A program made the position numbers and the translations under genes. The notes beneath the pieces were generated by a model that was not told the DNA's origin, ran no database searches, and saw only the letters and a program-made list of their open reading frames with translations. Shown here one piece after another: positions 1 to 10,864 of a DNA stretch of 39,276 bases (positions are counted from its first letter, which is position 1; each line of letters starts with the position of its first letter). Origin of the DNA: Hypsibius dujardini (Eukaryota; Tardigrada; Eutardigrada; Parachela; Hypsibiidae). The stretch spans positions 1-39,276 of the forward strand of contig LRSR01013012.1 in assembly GCA_001579985.1 (NCBI GenBank), given 5' to 3'.

Positions 1-196
1 GACAGACAGACAGACAGACAGACAGCCAGACAATTAGGCAGACAATCAGGAAGACAGACAGACAGGCGGGGCAAGCATGCATGCTGGAGATGTAAACGTA
101 CAAACTGATAGCTAGGCGCCGAAGCAGACCCTTTCACTTATTTGTTTCTTAATAACTTATTAAGGATGAATCTGAAGTTTGGTTGTTTTTTTCTAG
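1..196. repeat. Intron of TRAPPC11 with (GACA)n array
   Basis: Positions 1 to about 66 are a degenerate GACA/CAGA tetranucleotide array. The rest runs into a pyrimidine tract and an AG acceptor at 195-196, so this stretch is the 3' part of a TRAPPC11 intron whose donor lies outside the window. Confidence 0.75.
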
Positions 197-2615
197 AGCT
201 ACTTCTTCGTCAAATCCGAGTATCCGCTCTTATCCCTAACGTGGCGGAGTTCATTCGCAGCACATTGGAAGCCATTTGCGGTGAATCCTATCTCCAGCAA
301 AACGATCGTCTGCAACTGCAAGAAACGCTAATGCAGATTCTATCGGGCGATCGTCCGGACTTCCGTAACCTTCTCGGACCACAAAGCCAGATGGCTTACC
401 AGAAATGGGGATCCCTCCCACCGGAGGCCTTGCTGTGTGTCTTGGATATGGACAACGTATTCTCCTGCGTCGAGTGTCATTGCTCGTTTGATCGGCCATC
501 CTTCGCGGCGCATGAAATGATCACTATGACGGCGCGGCTGGCTTTAACGAGTCCCCTGCCGATTCCGTTTAGCGAACTTCAGGTCAGTCCAAACCATTTG
601 ACTTTTGTTTTGACTTTATATCTTATTTTTAATGGCCCGAATATTTTTGGGCATGCAGGTTGTTCTGTCCAATCCGGCGTATAACTCCTCGTGTGTTGTA
701 TCGGGAGACACCGCCCATTTGAACTTGGTGCCTGACCGAGTGGAGGAGTTCAAATTTCAGTTTCAGCCGCTAAAGGAAGACGTTGGTCGACGGATTAGCA
801 TCTCGAAAATTATCTTAAAAATGGGAACAGCGGACAAGAGTTCGTTTATTCTGGTGTGGTCCAACTTCGGAACAACAGAGCGGCCTCGTCAGACACATTG
901 TGCGGGATTTCCCTTCCAGTTAACAGGGAACGAATCGGGTAAGTCTTAAGAGCTGTATTTCAAATACATTTTCTTGCACGGCCAGATTTGTCTGCCTGCC
1001 TCTCTGTTTGACTGTCTGTTTGTCTGACTGTCTGTTTGTCTGACTGTCTGTTTATTTGCTTGTCTGTCTGTCTGTCTTCCTGTTTGTTGTCTGTTGTCTG
1101 TCATCAATTTGTATATCTGTCTGTCAACCTGCCTGCCTGGATATTTGCCTGTTGCTATTATTTCGTGCCCATTTTTTCTTTCCTGTATCGCCGCGCCTAT
1201 CAATTTCCCAGTCGTTGGTTGAGGACATATTTTAATATAATCCCGATCTACATTACAGTCCCGGAACTTCAGACCTCGGTAGACATCATCAAGCGCCCCC
1301 CAAAAGTTCAAGTCACCGCAGCCGCCCAAGAACTCCTGCTGGTCGGAGAGACATTCCGCTTGCCCATCGTTGTGCATAATCACGAAGCTGCCCTGATTAG
1401 CAACGTCCAACTCCACGTAGCATGCGATGACCACGGAGCGGTTGGTAAGGTGACTTTTGCTTCCACCGGATCTGCCGCAACCTTCATTAACGACAGCACC
1501 TCCCCGCTGTCCGACATTCCGCCAGGAGAGAGCGTAGATGCAGCCGTACTCATCCGATGCATTATGGGCCTGAAAACGCGTATCCGCATCACACTGACCT
1601 ACGACCTCACCGAGCCGTCTTTCCAGTGCGCCGCGGAAACGACTATTTTGATCCAATCTGTCAATCCCCTTCAGATCAAGTTTATGTCGCGGGAGTTGCA
1701 CAGCGAAGAGTACTCCTCGGAGAAGCACGTTCTGCCAGCCGGGGAAGACCTCATCTACTTCACCGTCATCCGCAATGCTTCCCCAGTGGCCATTGTGTTG
1801 GGCGCCGCAGAATTGAAATTCCCAGAGGAATCGGTGGAACGGGTAACGGTGACGCCGTCTTATCTGACAGGAGTGCAGCTGATCGAGGATGAGGAAGCCC
1901 AGGACGTTTGGTTTCTGCGGATCCGTGCGAAATGTCCACCGGGCAGTTTGATTCCAATGGGACCGTTTGTTTTGACGTGGAATCGGCGTGGTTCAGACCA
2001 GCCGAGCGCGATGACTTTCATTCCTGTACCGGATCTCCAGGTGAAATCGGCCCACTCTCCGGTCAAAGTCTACTTGACCCTTCCCACGCAAGTGACCCAG
2101 TTTGAGCCGCTGAATTTGGCTTACGGGATTGTGAATTCTTCGGAGCAGCTGCTGGACTTGCACATTCTACTGTCCACAAACGACGAATATGTCTTACATG
2201 GTAAATTTAGATCGTCTTTCGGCCATGGTTCTTGTCTGTGTACCTGCTTGCCTGCATGCCTGTCTGTTTGTTTGTTTGTCTGTTTGTTTGTGGCATTGTT
2301 TGTGGCATTGTTTGCCTATCTACCGCGCCGATCTGCCATTCATTGGAATCTCAACTCATATCTTGTTCGGTCTCAGGGGAAAAGGAAACGCATGTCCGAC
2401 TTGGTCCACATATGGACACGGTGGTCCACTGCTCCATCGTCCCCATCAACGTCGGCTACATGCGGCTGCCGGAATTCGAGATTCAATGTGGCCCCGATGT
2501 GGACTGCCGCGAGTGGATTGATGCTCATCTCCCCAAAACTGTCTTTGTCATGCCGAAAAACATTTCCAGTGGCGATGCCAGCGTTGATCGGTTGATGACT
2601 ACCAATGTTGTCTGA
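197..2615 (+). CDS. TRAPPC11: TRAPPC11 (trafficking protein particle complex subunit 11), 3' part
   Basis: Four exons are visible: 197-582, 659-938, 1259-2200 and 2377-2615 (TGA), all with GT-AG junctions and matching phases (1, 0, 1, 1). They give about 615 residues, the C-terminal half of a protein that is roughly 1,100 residues in animals. The segment contains the conserved ARLALTSPLPIPFSEL stretch, followed by beta-rich gryzun-type sequence (NPAYNSSCVV, LQTSVDIIKRPPKV) and ends in HLPKTVFVMPKN. TRAPPC11 is a tethering-complex subunit acting in ER-to-Golgi traffic and protein glycosylation. The foie gras domain and the start codon lie upstream of the window. Introns 2 and 3 hold CTGT arrays. 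The family call rests on remembered motifs; the exon structure is read directly. Confidence 0.86.
985..1140. repeat. CTGT tetranucleotide array (TRAPPC11 intron 939-1258)
   Basis: Degenerate CTGT/CTGC/TTGT units fill about half of the 320-bp intron. Reading frames across it (runs of Val-Cys-Leu-Ser or the reverse) are artefacts. Confidence 0.9.
2228..2312. repeat. CTGT tetranucleotide array (TRAPPC11 intron 2201-2376)
   Basis: Degenerate CTGC/CTGT/TTGT units followed by a doubled GTTTGTGGCATT 12-mer at about 2287-2310. It is bounded by a donor at 2201 and an acceptor at 2375-2376. Confidence 0.85.
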
Positions 2616-2986
2616 TACGTGCCGGCCGGTGCAATTGCTTTCTAATGCGAGTGTCATTTTGTGATGTACCGTAATTTATTGTTTAAACTACCAATTCTCT
2701 TCTCAAGATTGCGGCATGACGTGCGTAAACGATCGGAACGCTGAGCACAAGTAATTCAACAAGAATTAGAAATTATTGGTACAGTGCCCTACTGGAAAAC
2801 ATAGATAAAGAAGAGATCAACTCCCAAAAGACAAAGCAGTGGAAACACTGCCAGACTGATTATTGGAAGGTGCAAGCGAAGAAAACAAGTCGTCAAGAGG
2901 CGACCTTCAGACGAGCTATATTAACAAGAGAAGCAAAACGTGAAAGACATAATCAAGCAAAAGGAAAGAAAATTTTATGGATGCAT
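2616..2986. other. Intergenic, tail-to-tail between TRAPPC11 and the pogo-type gene
   Basis: AT-rich and without a supported gene. On the minus strand a short optional last exon (2893-2915) could follow the donor-like GTAAGT at 3001-3006 and would add a few residues to the pogo-type gene. No AATAAA for TRAPPC11 was found. Confidence 0.5.
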
Positions 2987-5269
2987 TTACACTGCAAAAC
3001 ACTTACCGGCAATGCCCAGCTGTTTCAGCGTCTTATTGATGGTTTTTGCGTCGTTTCCTTCTTTCATGAGCACGTCAATTACGGTCTTGACCGCATCCTG
3101 GTAGTCCTGCCCCAATTCAGCCGGAGAAACTTTTTCGGGCAAGCGGTTCTGTTCACACGGCAAGGGTTGTTGATCATCGGCTAATCGAATCATTAGAGAC
3201 ACTGCTTCCGTGTTAAGGGGGAAGAAACCGGTTGCGCTAAAGCACACTTGAACGTTCTGTTCGTTCATGGCGGTTAGGTAGGATGTTATGAAAGCTTTCA
3301 CCACGCTTGACGGCTTTCTCTGAAAATGAAAATTTTTTAAAGGACTATGCAGCCTATTTCTTTACTTGATTATCTGTCTATCAGTCTATCGGACTATCTA
3401 ACTATTGACGGTCGGTCGGTCGGTCGGTCGGTCGGTCTGCCTGTCGGTCTGCCTGTCGGTCTGCCTGTCTGTCTATCTGGCTGGCTGGCTGGTTGGCTGT
3501 CTATCTTCCCGTCTGTCTGCAAAGTCACTTTACAAGTTTGCATGTCTGGGCACCACCTACAGATGCTTTCCGTATATTGGCCTTTCCTGCAACCGTGTGC
3601 CAATGCTTTTTTAAAATCCACCTCGCTGCGAGGTCGAGAGGCCGAACCACGTCAGCGCACTCCGGTGGTACACAGATTAAATGGATATTTTGATCCCTGG
3701 CCCAGGTCAGCAACGGGACACAGTCCACCGTGCCGTAACGACTGTCGACGAACATCAAAATCTGAGCATAACAACGAGAAAATTATTACAGAGAATAGTG
3801 AATACCAAAGTCACTAGTAATGCAAATTACACTAATACCGGTCGATCCACGATGGACTTGGTGAAGATATCCTGCAGCCACTGCAGGAGGACATCGCAGT
3901 CGGACTGCCCGTCTGTGCCCACCAGATAGCTCACCGTGGAACGCGTCTCTTCCGGAAGTTCGGCGGACCAGAGAGCATGTTGGATTTTGTTGCCAGGGAA
4001 GAAAAGAGCCGGTGAGGCGTTCTTTCCCGATGCCGAGAAGGCGCAGAGCGCTTTGACTGTTTCGTTCGGATCTGGATAGGAATGCACAAAGATATGGATA
4101 TAGAGATCATTAGTAGTAGTATCAGTTAACTGTCTGCTGTCTGTCTGCATGTCTGCCCGACCGTCTGTCGACCGGACTCTCTAGCAGTCTGTCTGTCTGT
4201 CCGTCTGTCTGTCTGTTTGCCTGAATTTAACAATTCTGCTGTTTTACAGACATAACGGCACAACGACATCAAAGGATCGCCCACACCTTCCACGGGCGGC
4301 TTGCCGTTCCGCCGCGTCTTTACCGCCGCGACGCGACGATTCTTCAGACTCGCACAGCAGCTGACCAGCTCCGCATTCCAAATGCATTCCGCGCGACCGT
4401 GGATCTGCAGTCTCGCCATGACGGTATCGACCATTTTGAAGAAAGCCACAGCGACAGTCGAGGAGTCTAGCACCTCCGGCAGTTCGGTTATTCTCTCCTT
4501 ATTCCGCGACATGAAAGAACTGATCCACGGCGAGCCTTGGGCTTCCTCTGGCAAACCTGCAATTCTAAACTGATAAACTTATCTGCGTCCAGAGTGGAAA
4601 AATAGACTTACCAATTGCCAGGGCGTATTTTTGCAGAACCTGACGCAATTTACTCATGCGCCAGTTGAGATTGAACTGCAAGAAAGAAATAACAATGCGA
4701 TACCGTCCGATTGATTGATCTATTATTGGTCCCCAACTAAATAAGCTAATTGACAGGCTGCAATTACGTAAATCCCACTCGTCAGCCAAATTTTTTCGGC
4801 TAACAAAGAGCGCTTCTGAAGCTGATAAGAAAATATGAAGAATGGCTGTTTTAATCTGTGTTTAATTAAAAACATGAGAACAAATAATTTGCAGTCTCTT
4901 ATATATTTCAGGGCTTGATTGGCGTGATTGATTGCCACTGAAATGCGACTGATATAAACAACACAACACCGTCGTTTAATTGATTGGTTGATTACATTGG
5001 CCCGTTACCTGGTCCAACTCGGAGAGGAAATCCATCATTTTCTGCTCATCCGCCGCGGAAACTTGCATCGCACAGGAACGGTTACGCTGGCCGGTTAGTT
5101 TTGAGTGTGGTGCATCGTTGGATTTTGCGGTATGGAGCACAGCCATGATGGTAGCATGACTGCAGGTGACCAAATCGCTGATTTCCTGCGGCGTCTTCCC
5201 TTCCTCGTGCAGTCGAATAATTTCAGCCGTGTTCTCCGCGGTGATGGCTTTCTTCCTAGTGACGGGCAT
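2987..5269 (-). CDS. Pogo/jerky-type DDE transposase-derived gene, six exons
   Basis: Exons on the minus strand: 5009-5269, 4612-4675, 4257-4556, 3839-4071, 3594-3761 and 2987-3319. Phases are consistent, giving about 452 residues. In order it has an N-terminal psq/homeodomain-like helix-turn-helix (MPVTRKKAITAENTAEIIRL, residues 1-50), a CENP-B-type second HTH (LRQVLQKYALAIG then PWISSFMSRNKE) and a DDE_1-like core. The core shows CAFSASGKNASPALFFPGNK, a second acid in LMFVDSRYG, a third in VVRPLDLA, and a tail motif FSATGFFPLN. Pogo-family enzymes carry the first acid in N-x-D-E; here the same place reads IWNAEL, so the Asp is replaced and the next residues differ. This suggests an inactive, possibly domesticated protein. 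No terminal inverted repeats were found around it. The donors after 4257 and 3594 are weak and less certain. GTAAGT at 3001-3006 could lead to an alternative last exon. Confidence 0.68.
3355..3530. repeat. Mixed CTAT/CGGT/CTGT/CTGG tetranucleotide array
   Basis: Blocks of CTAT, then GGTC, then CTGC/CTGT, then GGCT units lie in the last intron of the pogo-type gene. The unit sequence changes along the array, as in an old, drifting microsatellite. Confidence 0.85.
4128..4222. repeat. CTGT tetranucleotide array (pogo-type gene intron)
   Basis: CTGT/CTGC units with interruptions lie between exons 3839-4071 and 4257-4556 of the minus-strand gene. Confidence 0.85.
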
Positions 5270-5756
5270 TCTTTCTCGACGTAAGAATTAGGGTGAAGAA
5301 AATTTTAGAGGTAAAATGCGAGCAAAAATGATGTTGACTGTTTTGTGACTGACTTTGTTTGTCATCGTACAGTCTTGTGGCAAGAATTTGTGCCGGACAA
5401 TAATCAATCAAATTAGAGCAATCAGATCAAATCAAAACAAGCCGTGCTTTTTTCGTTCCTTTCTGAGCCATCCGCCGATCCGGCATCCGCAATTTTCAGT
5501 TTGGCTTCCGGCGTTGGAGTTGAATGAGAATAACACTTCTTGGACGCCTTTTCGCCGTTCTTTGCGAGAAAAATCCACTGCTGGGATTCCTCAACGCTGT
5601 CTGGACGTCACCCGAGAAACAGCGTGAAACGGAACGCCCCATTGACTGTGCCGTTTCAGAATGGTCATCTCGATCAGCACGTCTACTGTATCTTCTTTGT
5701 TCTGAATCTCATGCGATGATTGATTCCCGATTTGATTGTGGGTGGGTAACTTGACG
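5270..5756. promoter_or_regulatory. Divergent intergenic region, likely shared promoter
   Basis: 487 bp separates the start of the minus-strand pogo-type gene (5269) from the PHD-finger start (5757). Head-to-head spacing this short suggests a common promoter region. No TATA box or named element can be supported. Confidence 0.4.
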
Positions 5757-8197
5757 ATGCCGCCTCGGAAGAAGGAGATCGAAATTCCCGACAGATGTGG
5801 AATTTGCAGAAAAACCATCCACCCAGAAACCGGAGAAACCTTTCTCTTGTGAGTAATCATCAAACTGTGTTATTACCATGCAATCGATCAATCAACCAAC
5901 AGGAATCGCAAATATGAGTCAACATGGCCCAACAAGCTAATCAGTCAATCAATTCGTTCAACTAACGCATCAGATTGTTGTTAACATCGCTTCATCATCC
6001 CTAATTTCTTTTGCAGCGGTTGCGAAGAATGTGAACAATGGGTCCACGTCACGTGTGACCAATTTGACACACGCTTTGACGAGGACGACATCGAGGATTT
6101 CTTTTGTCGCCAGTGTCGAGGTTGGTAAAAACTGCTCCCGAAGTGTTTATTGTTCCGGTTCAACGTTCACCAACGTTCATAAACAGTATTTCTTTTTATT
6201 CTCTCTCATCTCAAAACATTTTTGTAGAGGATAAGGGCATTGATTACGTCTACACCAAGGTCGGCTCCAGAAAGCGCGATCGATTCGCGAATCAACATCA
6301 AATCCCGAAGAAGAAGCAGACCGTTCAAGCTTCGACTGCTGCAGCGGCATTTCCGCCGGTTCTTGTCATTCCGCTCGTCACAGCTCCAGCACCTGCTTCC
6401 GCTGACCCAGGTGGGGCTGAGACCATACCCGTTTCCGCACCGCCTGTACTGCCGCTTCCGCTGCCGATGCCGATCGCCACTTTACAGGATGCTGTTGTGA
6501 TGCCCTCCACGTGGTCGTCCTCGCCATCGTCTCTGCGAACTAGTCAAGCGGTGTCTGAGAGCGATCATCAAATTCCGGAAAAGAAGAAGGCGGTTCAAGC
6601 TCCGACCGTCACTCCACAAAGAAAGCCAGTTGCCGTCGTTCCGTCGGACATAGCTCCACCGCCCATTTCCTCTGATCATGTTCTGAGCAACATTTTGACC
6701 GCTGCTGCGCCGTCTGGCCTATCGATGCTGACTGTTACTCCAACCAATGAGATTATTCCTCCTCCTCAACGTCCGGTGACTCGAGCTTCCCAAATACCAT
6801 CCCCATCGCTAACGCCGATTGTCAGTAGATCAGTTTCGTCTTCAGCTGCTACCAAACCGAGAACCGTTTCCATGGCTCCACCGATTCCTCTCGCTAGGAC
6901 ACAGACAGCGTCCGCGCCTAAAGCTCCAGCAGAAAAAGGTAACTCATTTCTCATTTCTGTTTCCAGTCTACTCAGCAATCCTTAAAACGCCTCAGCAGTT
7001 CATTGCATTTGCTCATTGCAAGAACATTCTGTTTTGTTGAGGAAGTTACAGTACATTGCAAATAAATAGACAAATAGAACAGCAGTCAAGCAGGTATACG
7101 GGAAAAAGTTCTAAACTACACATAGGTTCTCGTGAAATACATGTACTTTTAAAAACGCATAATGGTAATTTGTTTCGTCTTATATATTTTTCAGTGTCTG
7201 CTGAACGAGTCTTCGATAGTCTCAACTCTCCAATGGCGACTGCAGTCATTGCGCGTTCCATATCTCTGGAGGAAGCTTTTGGCATTATGAGCGACGACTC
7301 AGACAGCGACGACGATATGTCCGAGCCTGTTGCAGCTGTGCCCATTGTCAGAGCGGACTCTGCCGGCGTTTCACGGCAAAATCGCTCCACCGTAGTGTTA
7401 ACTGACGCTGCGGTGTTGAGTTCCACAGCCGTCCCCACATCAGTCTCCTCGCTGGTTGATCCGGTTAAACGCACTGAAATTGCTGTGGTTGTTGCTTTAG
7501 TGAAGCCAGCAGCGGGATCGGCGGCTCGAATTGACGAGTCGGTCGCGGATTCTTCGGAGGCCTGCAATGTATCGATCATTGCAGAGAAAGGGCGCGAAGT
7601 CAGGGAGGAGCCGGATCATTCAATGGAAGTGACGGCCAGTGCAGAGGAGGCTTGCACGGTGGACCAAGAGCCGAACCAAGACGAGTCCATGGAGGTCTCT
7701 TCCGACCCGATCGAGAACGCATTCCCAGGCATGGAATCGATCAATGCCGATGAAGCCGTTGATTCAATTTTGCTTTTGTTCGGAGGGAAAGCCACCGCCC
7801 GATCTGCATCCTCGCTGGAGGTGGACCCGGTGAAACCGCACATGTTGGACTCACCCGTGGTGAAGCAGGAGCCGTCGGAGAACGGAGAAGGGACAAACGG
7901 GGAGAATGAACGTGCAGGATTGAGGATGCCCATCGATGAGGACTTTTTAAGTGACCCGTATGTCCAGCAGGAGCTCAGCTCAGCCGTGGCAACTAATCCA
8001 CGAAGTAGGTCATTGTGTTAGTTAGGAGAGTTACGATTATACGATAATTGCGAGATGAGTGTGACGATGTGAATGTTTTAGTGACGAGGGAGGAGATAAT
8101 CCAGTGGATGCGGGATGAGCGACTGCAAAACGAATGCTTTTTGACATATACTTTGATCAATCCAGGTGCCCGTGCCTCAGCCTTGCACGAGCAGTGA
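5757..8197 (+). CDS. PHD-finger protein with long disordered region
   Basis: Five exons: 5757-5848, 6017-6120, 6228-6938, 7195-8004 and 8082-8197 (TGA), phases consistent, 610 residues. The N-terminus (MPPRKKEIEIPDRCGICRKT) begins a C4HC3 PHD zinc finger at about residues 14-65: RCGIC, FGCEEC, WVHVTC and FFCRQC supply the eight ligands. The aromatic residue before the His is typical of fingers that read histone H3 tails. A basic stretch follows (YTKVGSRKRDRFANQ), then about 450 residues rich in Pro, Ser, Ala and Val with acidic patches (MSDDSDSDDDMSE), and a compact C-terminus (REEIIQWMRDERLQNECFLT). It probably acts in the nucleus in chromatin reading. I do not recognise the family beyond the finger. 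The start was chosen because it opens the finger and precedes a clean first donor. Confidence 0.8.
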
Positions 8198-8739
8198 TCG
8201 TTATCCGGACCATACGTCAGCATCCTTCGAAGATGCTATGTGTGGAATCATGGCCGTTATGCTTCTTTTTGTCGCTGAACTGGAAAATAACTTTTATTTC
8301 TGCGTTGAACAGTTTATTTTTTTAATTTCGTCTTTTTGCTGGCAATCACTGTGCTCACTTCTCCCATAGCCTTATATGTACAGTAATTTAGAATTTCTGT
8401 TGAGCAGGCGAGAATCTTGCGGAGTTTCCTTTTGCTCTTGACCGCTGGTTCTCTGTCGTGACTCCTGATCGCGGCTTACCGGCCATTCTTTAGTGGCTTC
8501 TGTTGCCTGTTTTAACGTCGGTTTGAAAGTTGCTTTTCGCCTTTTTTTGAAGAAATGGCAATACAGTACCTTTTGAGTGTACTTTCAGAAACGCAGCTGC
8601 AACTCATGCAATCCAATCGATTGTCGTACTGATAAGGTTGGAATCGACTCAGCAAAGGTAACAGACCTTTTCACACTGTATTATTTAAATTCATTAACTT
8701 TGCATGCGTTTTTGGAAAACCTAACCTTTAGTTAGACAC
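8198..8739. other. Intergenic: 3' flank of the PHD gene up to the transposon
   Basis: No gene or recognisable repeat is seen. The stretch ends in the TTA that is duplicated on the far side of the Harbinger element. Confidence 0.5.
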
Positions 8740-8742
8740 TTA

Positions 8743-8764
8743 AGGCGCTGTTATAGTTTGTAAG
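8743..8764 (+). repeat. Left terminal inverted repeat of the Harbinger element
   Basis: It begins AGGCGCTGTTATAGTTTGTA directly after the TTA duplication and pairs with 12512-12533 (19 of 22 identical). Confidence 0.88.
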
Positions 8765-8935
8765 GCCGATTGGATGAGACGTGAGATGAGATGTTGGAAA
8801 ACAAGCTTGTTTTACAACGCGCGATCTCATCGAGGCTACAAAGCTTGCACGTGCGAATTTCCAGCGTTGTTTGGCGTAATTACTATAAACCGAAGACTTG
8901 AGATCTCACTTTGCCGCTCTTTTCTCTTGTGAAAT
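8765..8935. promoter_or_regulatory. Left subterminal region with ATCTCA/TGAGAT motifs
   Basis: Several copies of GAGAT or ATCTCA occur here (about 8778-8795, 8821-8829 and 8901-8908) ahead of the transposase start at 8941. Similar motifs fill the other end at 12370-12505. They are likely binding sites for the element's own proteins and overlap the transposase promoter. Confidence 0.5.
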
Positions 8936-8940
8936 AATAA

Positions 8941-10245
8941 ATGGCGCTCCCTATACAGTCAATTGAAGAGCCCCACCAAAAAAGTTTGTTGTTGCTTCTG
9001 TACTTGTTGCTGCTGAAAAGAAGGAGAATGTGCTTTCGTACTCGCCTAAAACGTCAGTATGACATGCGCCCGTTGAACGATGTTCGCCTCGAAGCCAGCG
9101 AATTTCAACGATTAGTGCGTCGAATGCAAGCCATGGACGAGGAAATTCATCTCGCCTACTTCCGAGTGACTTATCAGCAATTTCAGACTTTACTAAGGAA
9201 GGTTCGGCCGTATATTATGCATCGTCGTAATCACAGAGCGCCGATATCCGCAGAAGAACGATTGGCGCTAACATTGCGGTAAGTTCTCCGCTTGATTTAT
9301 TGATTAGCTGCTGCGGTTGTAAATTGCTTGATTCCCTCTGTTAATGTGATAATGTGATTCAGCTGATCGATTGATTGATTGAAACATCTAGACAGCATTT
9401 TAATTATGACTTTAGCGGAAATCCTCATTAAATTTTTTATTTTGCAGTATTTTATCAAGCGGCATGAATCAAACCACTGCAGCACATTCGTACTTCATGG
9501 GAAAAACTACGGTCCACCTACTCCTCCGCGAAACCTGCGATGCGATTTATCGCGTCCTTCAACCAGAATATCTCGCTACGCCAACGCTATCGGACTGGGA
9601 ACAGATTTCCGCCGATTTTTGGAAGAAGTGGAATTATCCGAATTGTTTGGGTGCGATCGACGGGAAACATGTGGTTATTAAGGTATAGAACGCTAGAAAA
9701 CTTTTGAATGAAATTTTGCATTTTTTATGCGTACGATTGATTCATTGATTCGACTCTGTTATTGAAATACATTTTAAAAATAATTTGCAATGAAATTACT
9801 ATTTTTTTCAGGCACCAAATAACAGTGGCTCGTCATTCCGAAACTACAAGGAAACATTCTCCGTGATTCTTCTCGCTGTGGTAGACGCAAATTATCTGTT
9901 CCGGATTATTAGTACAGGCACAAACGGCAAGCAGAGCGACGGCGGCATCTTTGCAAACTCCACGTTTGGACGGAAACTAGAAGCTGGTAATTTGAATATA
10001 CCTGGCCCTGCGCCTCTGCCACGGACAAATATTATGTCTCCGCATGTCTTTGTTGCCGACGAAGCATTCCCGCTGAAAGAAAATCTGATGCGGCCGTTCC
10101 CAGGCAGAGATCTAAGCGGCAATCATCGGAACCGAATTCACAACTATCGGCTTTCTCGTGCTCGGCGCCCCGTAGAAAATGCATTCGGTAGAGCAAATCG
10201 TACTTGTGCCTGTCTGTCTGTCTGTCTGTCTGCCTGTCTGTCTGC

Positions 10246-10283
<38 letters not shown>

Positions 10284-10749
10284 TTTTGTTTGTCTGTCTG
10301 CCTGTCCAGCTGGCTGGCTGTTTATCTGCATTTATCTGTAAGTTTGTGCGTCTGCCTGACTGTTTTCACAAGTCAACTTAATAAACTAAATCTGCTTTCC
10401 AGGTATTTTGGCGGCAAGGTGGAGAATTTTTCGGCGCCCCATCGAGTGTTCCCCGGACACTGTCGACAAGATCGTCATGGCCTGTGTGTGTCTTCACAAT
10501 TTCCTCCGTACAGAGACTGGCCTATCGAACTCCTCAACCTACGTTCCCACCGGATTTGTGGACACGGACGACCGAGACGGTGACTACCGTGAAATGATTC
10601 ACAGCGACACCGGTATGTCCGCGATACGTCGGAGCGGAAATCACGGAAGTGGGCGCGCGGCAGAAATTCGAGAGACTTACGCCGATTATTTTTTGTCCCA
10701 TGAAGGATTTCTGAAGTTTCAGGATGACATGATTTATGGCAAATATTAG
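8941..10749 (+). CDS. HARBI1-type DDE nuclease (Harbinger transposase)
   Basis: Four exons: 8941-9278, 9448-9682, 9812-10187 and 10403-10749 (TAG), phases 0, 2, 0, 1, giving 431 residues. The DDE_Tnp_4 nuclease core is intact: first Asp in CLGAIDGKHV, second in LLAVVDANYLF, Glu in RRPVENAFG, then a C-terminal WRIFRRPIE and CVCLHNFLRTE segment. Upstream, ALTLRYLSSG and the following helix match the N-terminal half of HARBI1-like proteins. A polyadenylation signal AATAAA lies at 10771-10776. The third intron (10188-10402) contains a CTGT array directly after the exon with the catalytic Glu. An internal Met at residue 30 is an alternative start; the leucine-rich first 29 residues are unusual. 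Confidence 0.9.
10205..10322. repeat. CTGT array inside the transposase intron
   Basis: Nearly pure CTGT units with CTGC/TTGT variants, starting about 17 bp after the donor at 10188. Frames reading through it past the donor would lose the nuclease C-terminus. Confidence 0.9.
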
Positions 10750-10770
10750 AACTTCGACAGCTGATGCTGT

Positions 10771-10776
10771 AATAAA
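10771..10776 (+). promoter_or_regulatory. Polyadenylation signal of the Harbinger transposase gene
   Basis: AATAAA, 22 bp after the transposase stop codon and before the convergent gene's stop at 10865. Confidence 0.7.
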
Positions 10777-10864
10777 ATGAGAACATTCTGCTATTGGTTG
10801 GGGCGCAGGCCGTCCCATTTTTGTCTCAAAGCTTTGTCGAACCCAAAACTTTACAGAAAAAATT

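Noticed and set aside
946-1728. 260-codon minus-strand frame opposite TRAPPC11
   Set aside because: It spans the repeat intron and the antisense of a conserved TRAPPC11 exon; no similarity or splice logic supports it.
985-2310. Long reading frames made of Val-Cys-Leu-Ser or Asp-Arg-Gln-Thr repeats, here and in every CTGT array
   Set aside because: They are translations of tetranucleotide arrays inside introns; real exons on either side are in other frames and joined by splice sites.
3355-3530. Regularly repeated short units that might suggest a CRISPR array
   Set aside because: Units are 4 bp without spacers, and the genome is eukaryotic.
8941-9030. Leucine-rich N-terminus of the transposase as a signal peptide
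   Set aside because: The protein is a nuclear DDE nuclease; the stretch is short, followed by a strongly basic run, and an internal Met may be the true start.
10179-10583. Frame reading from the transposase exon through the CTGT array
   Set aside because: The donor at 10188 and acceptor at 10401-10402 restore the conserved WRIFRRPIE sequence in the correct frame; readthrough does not.
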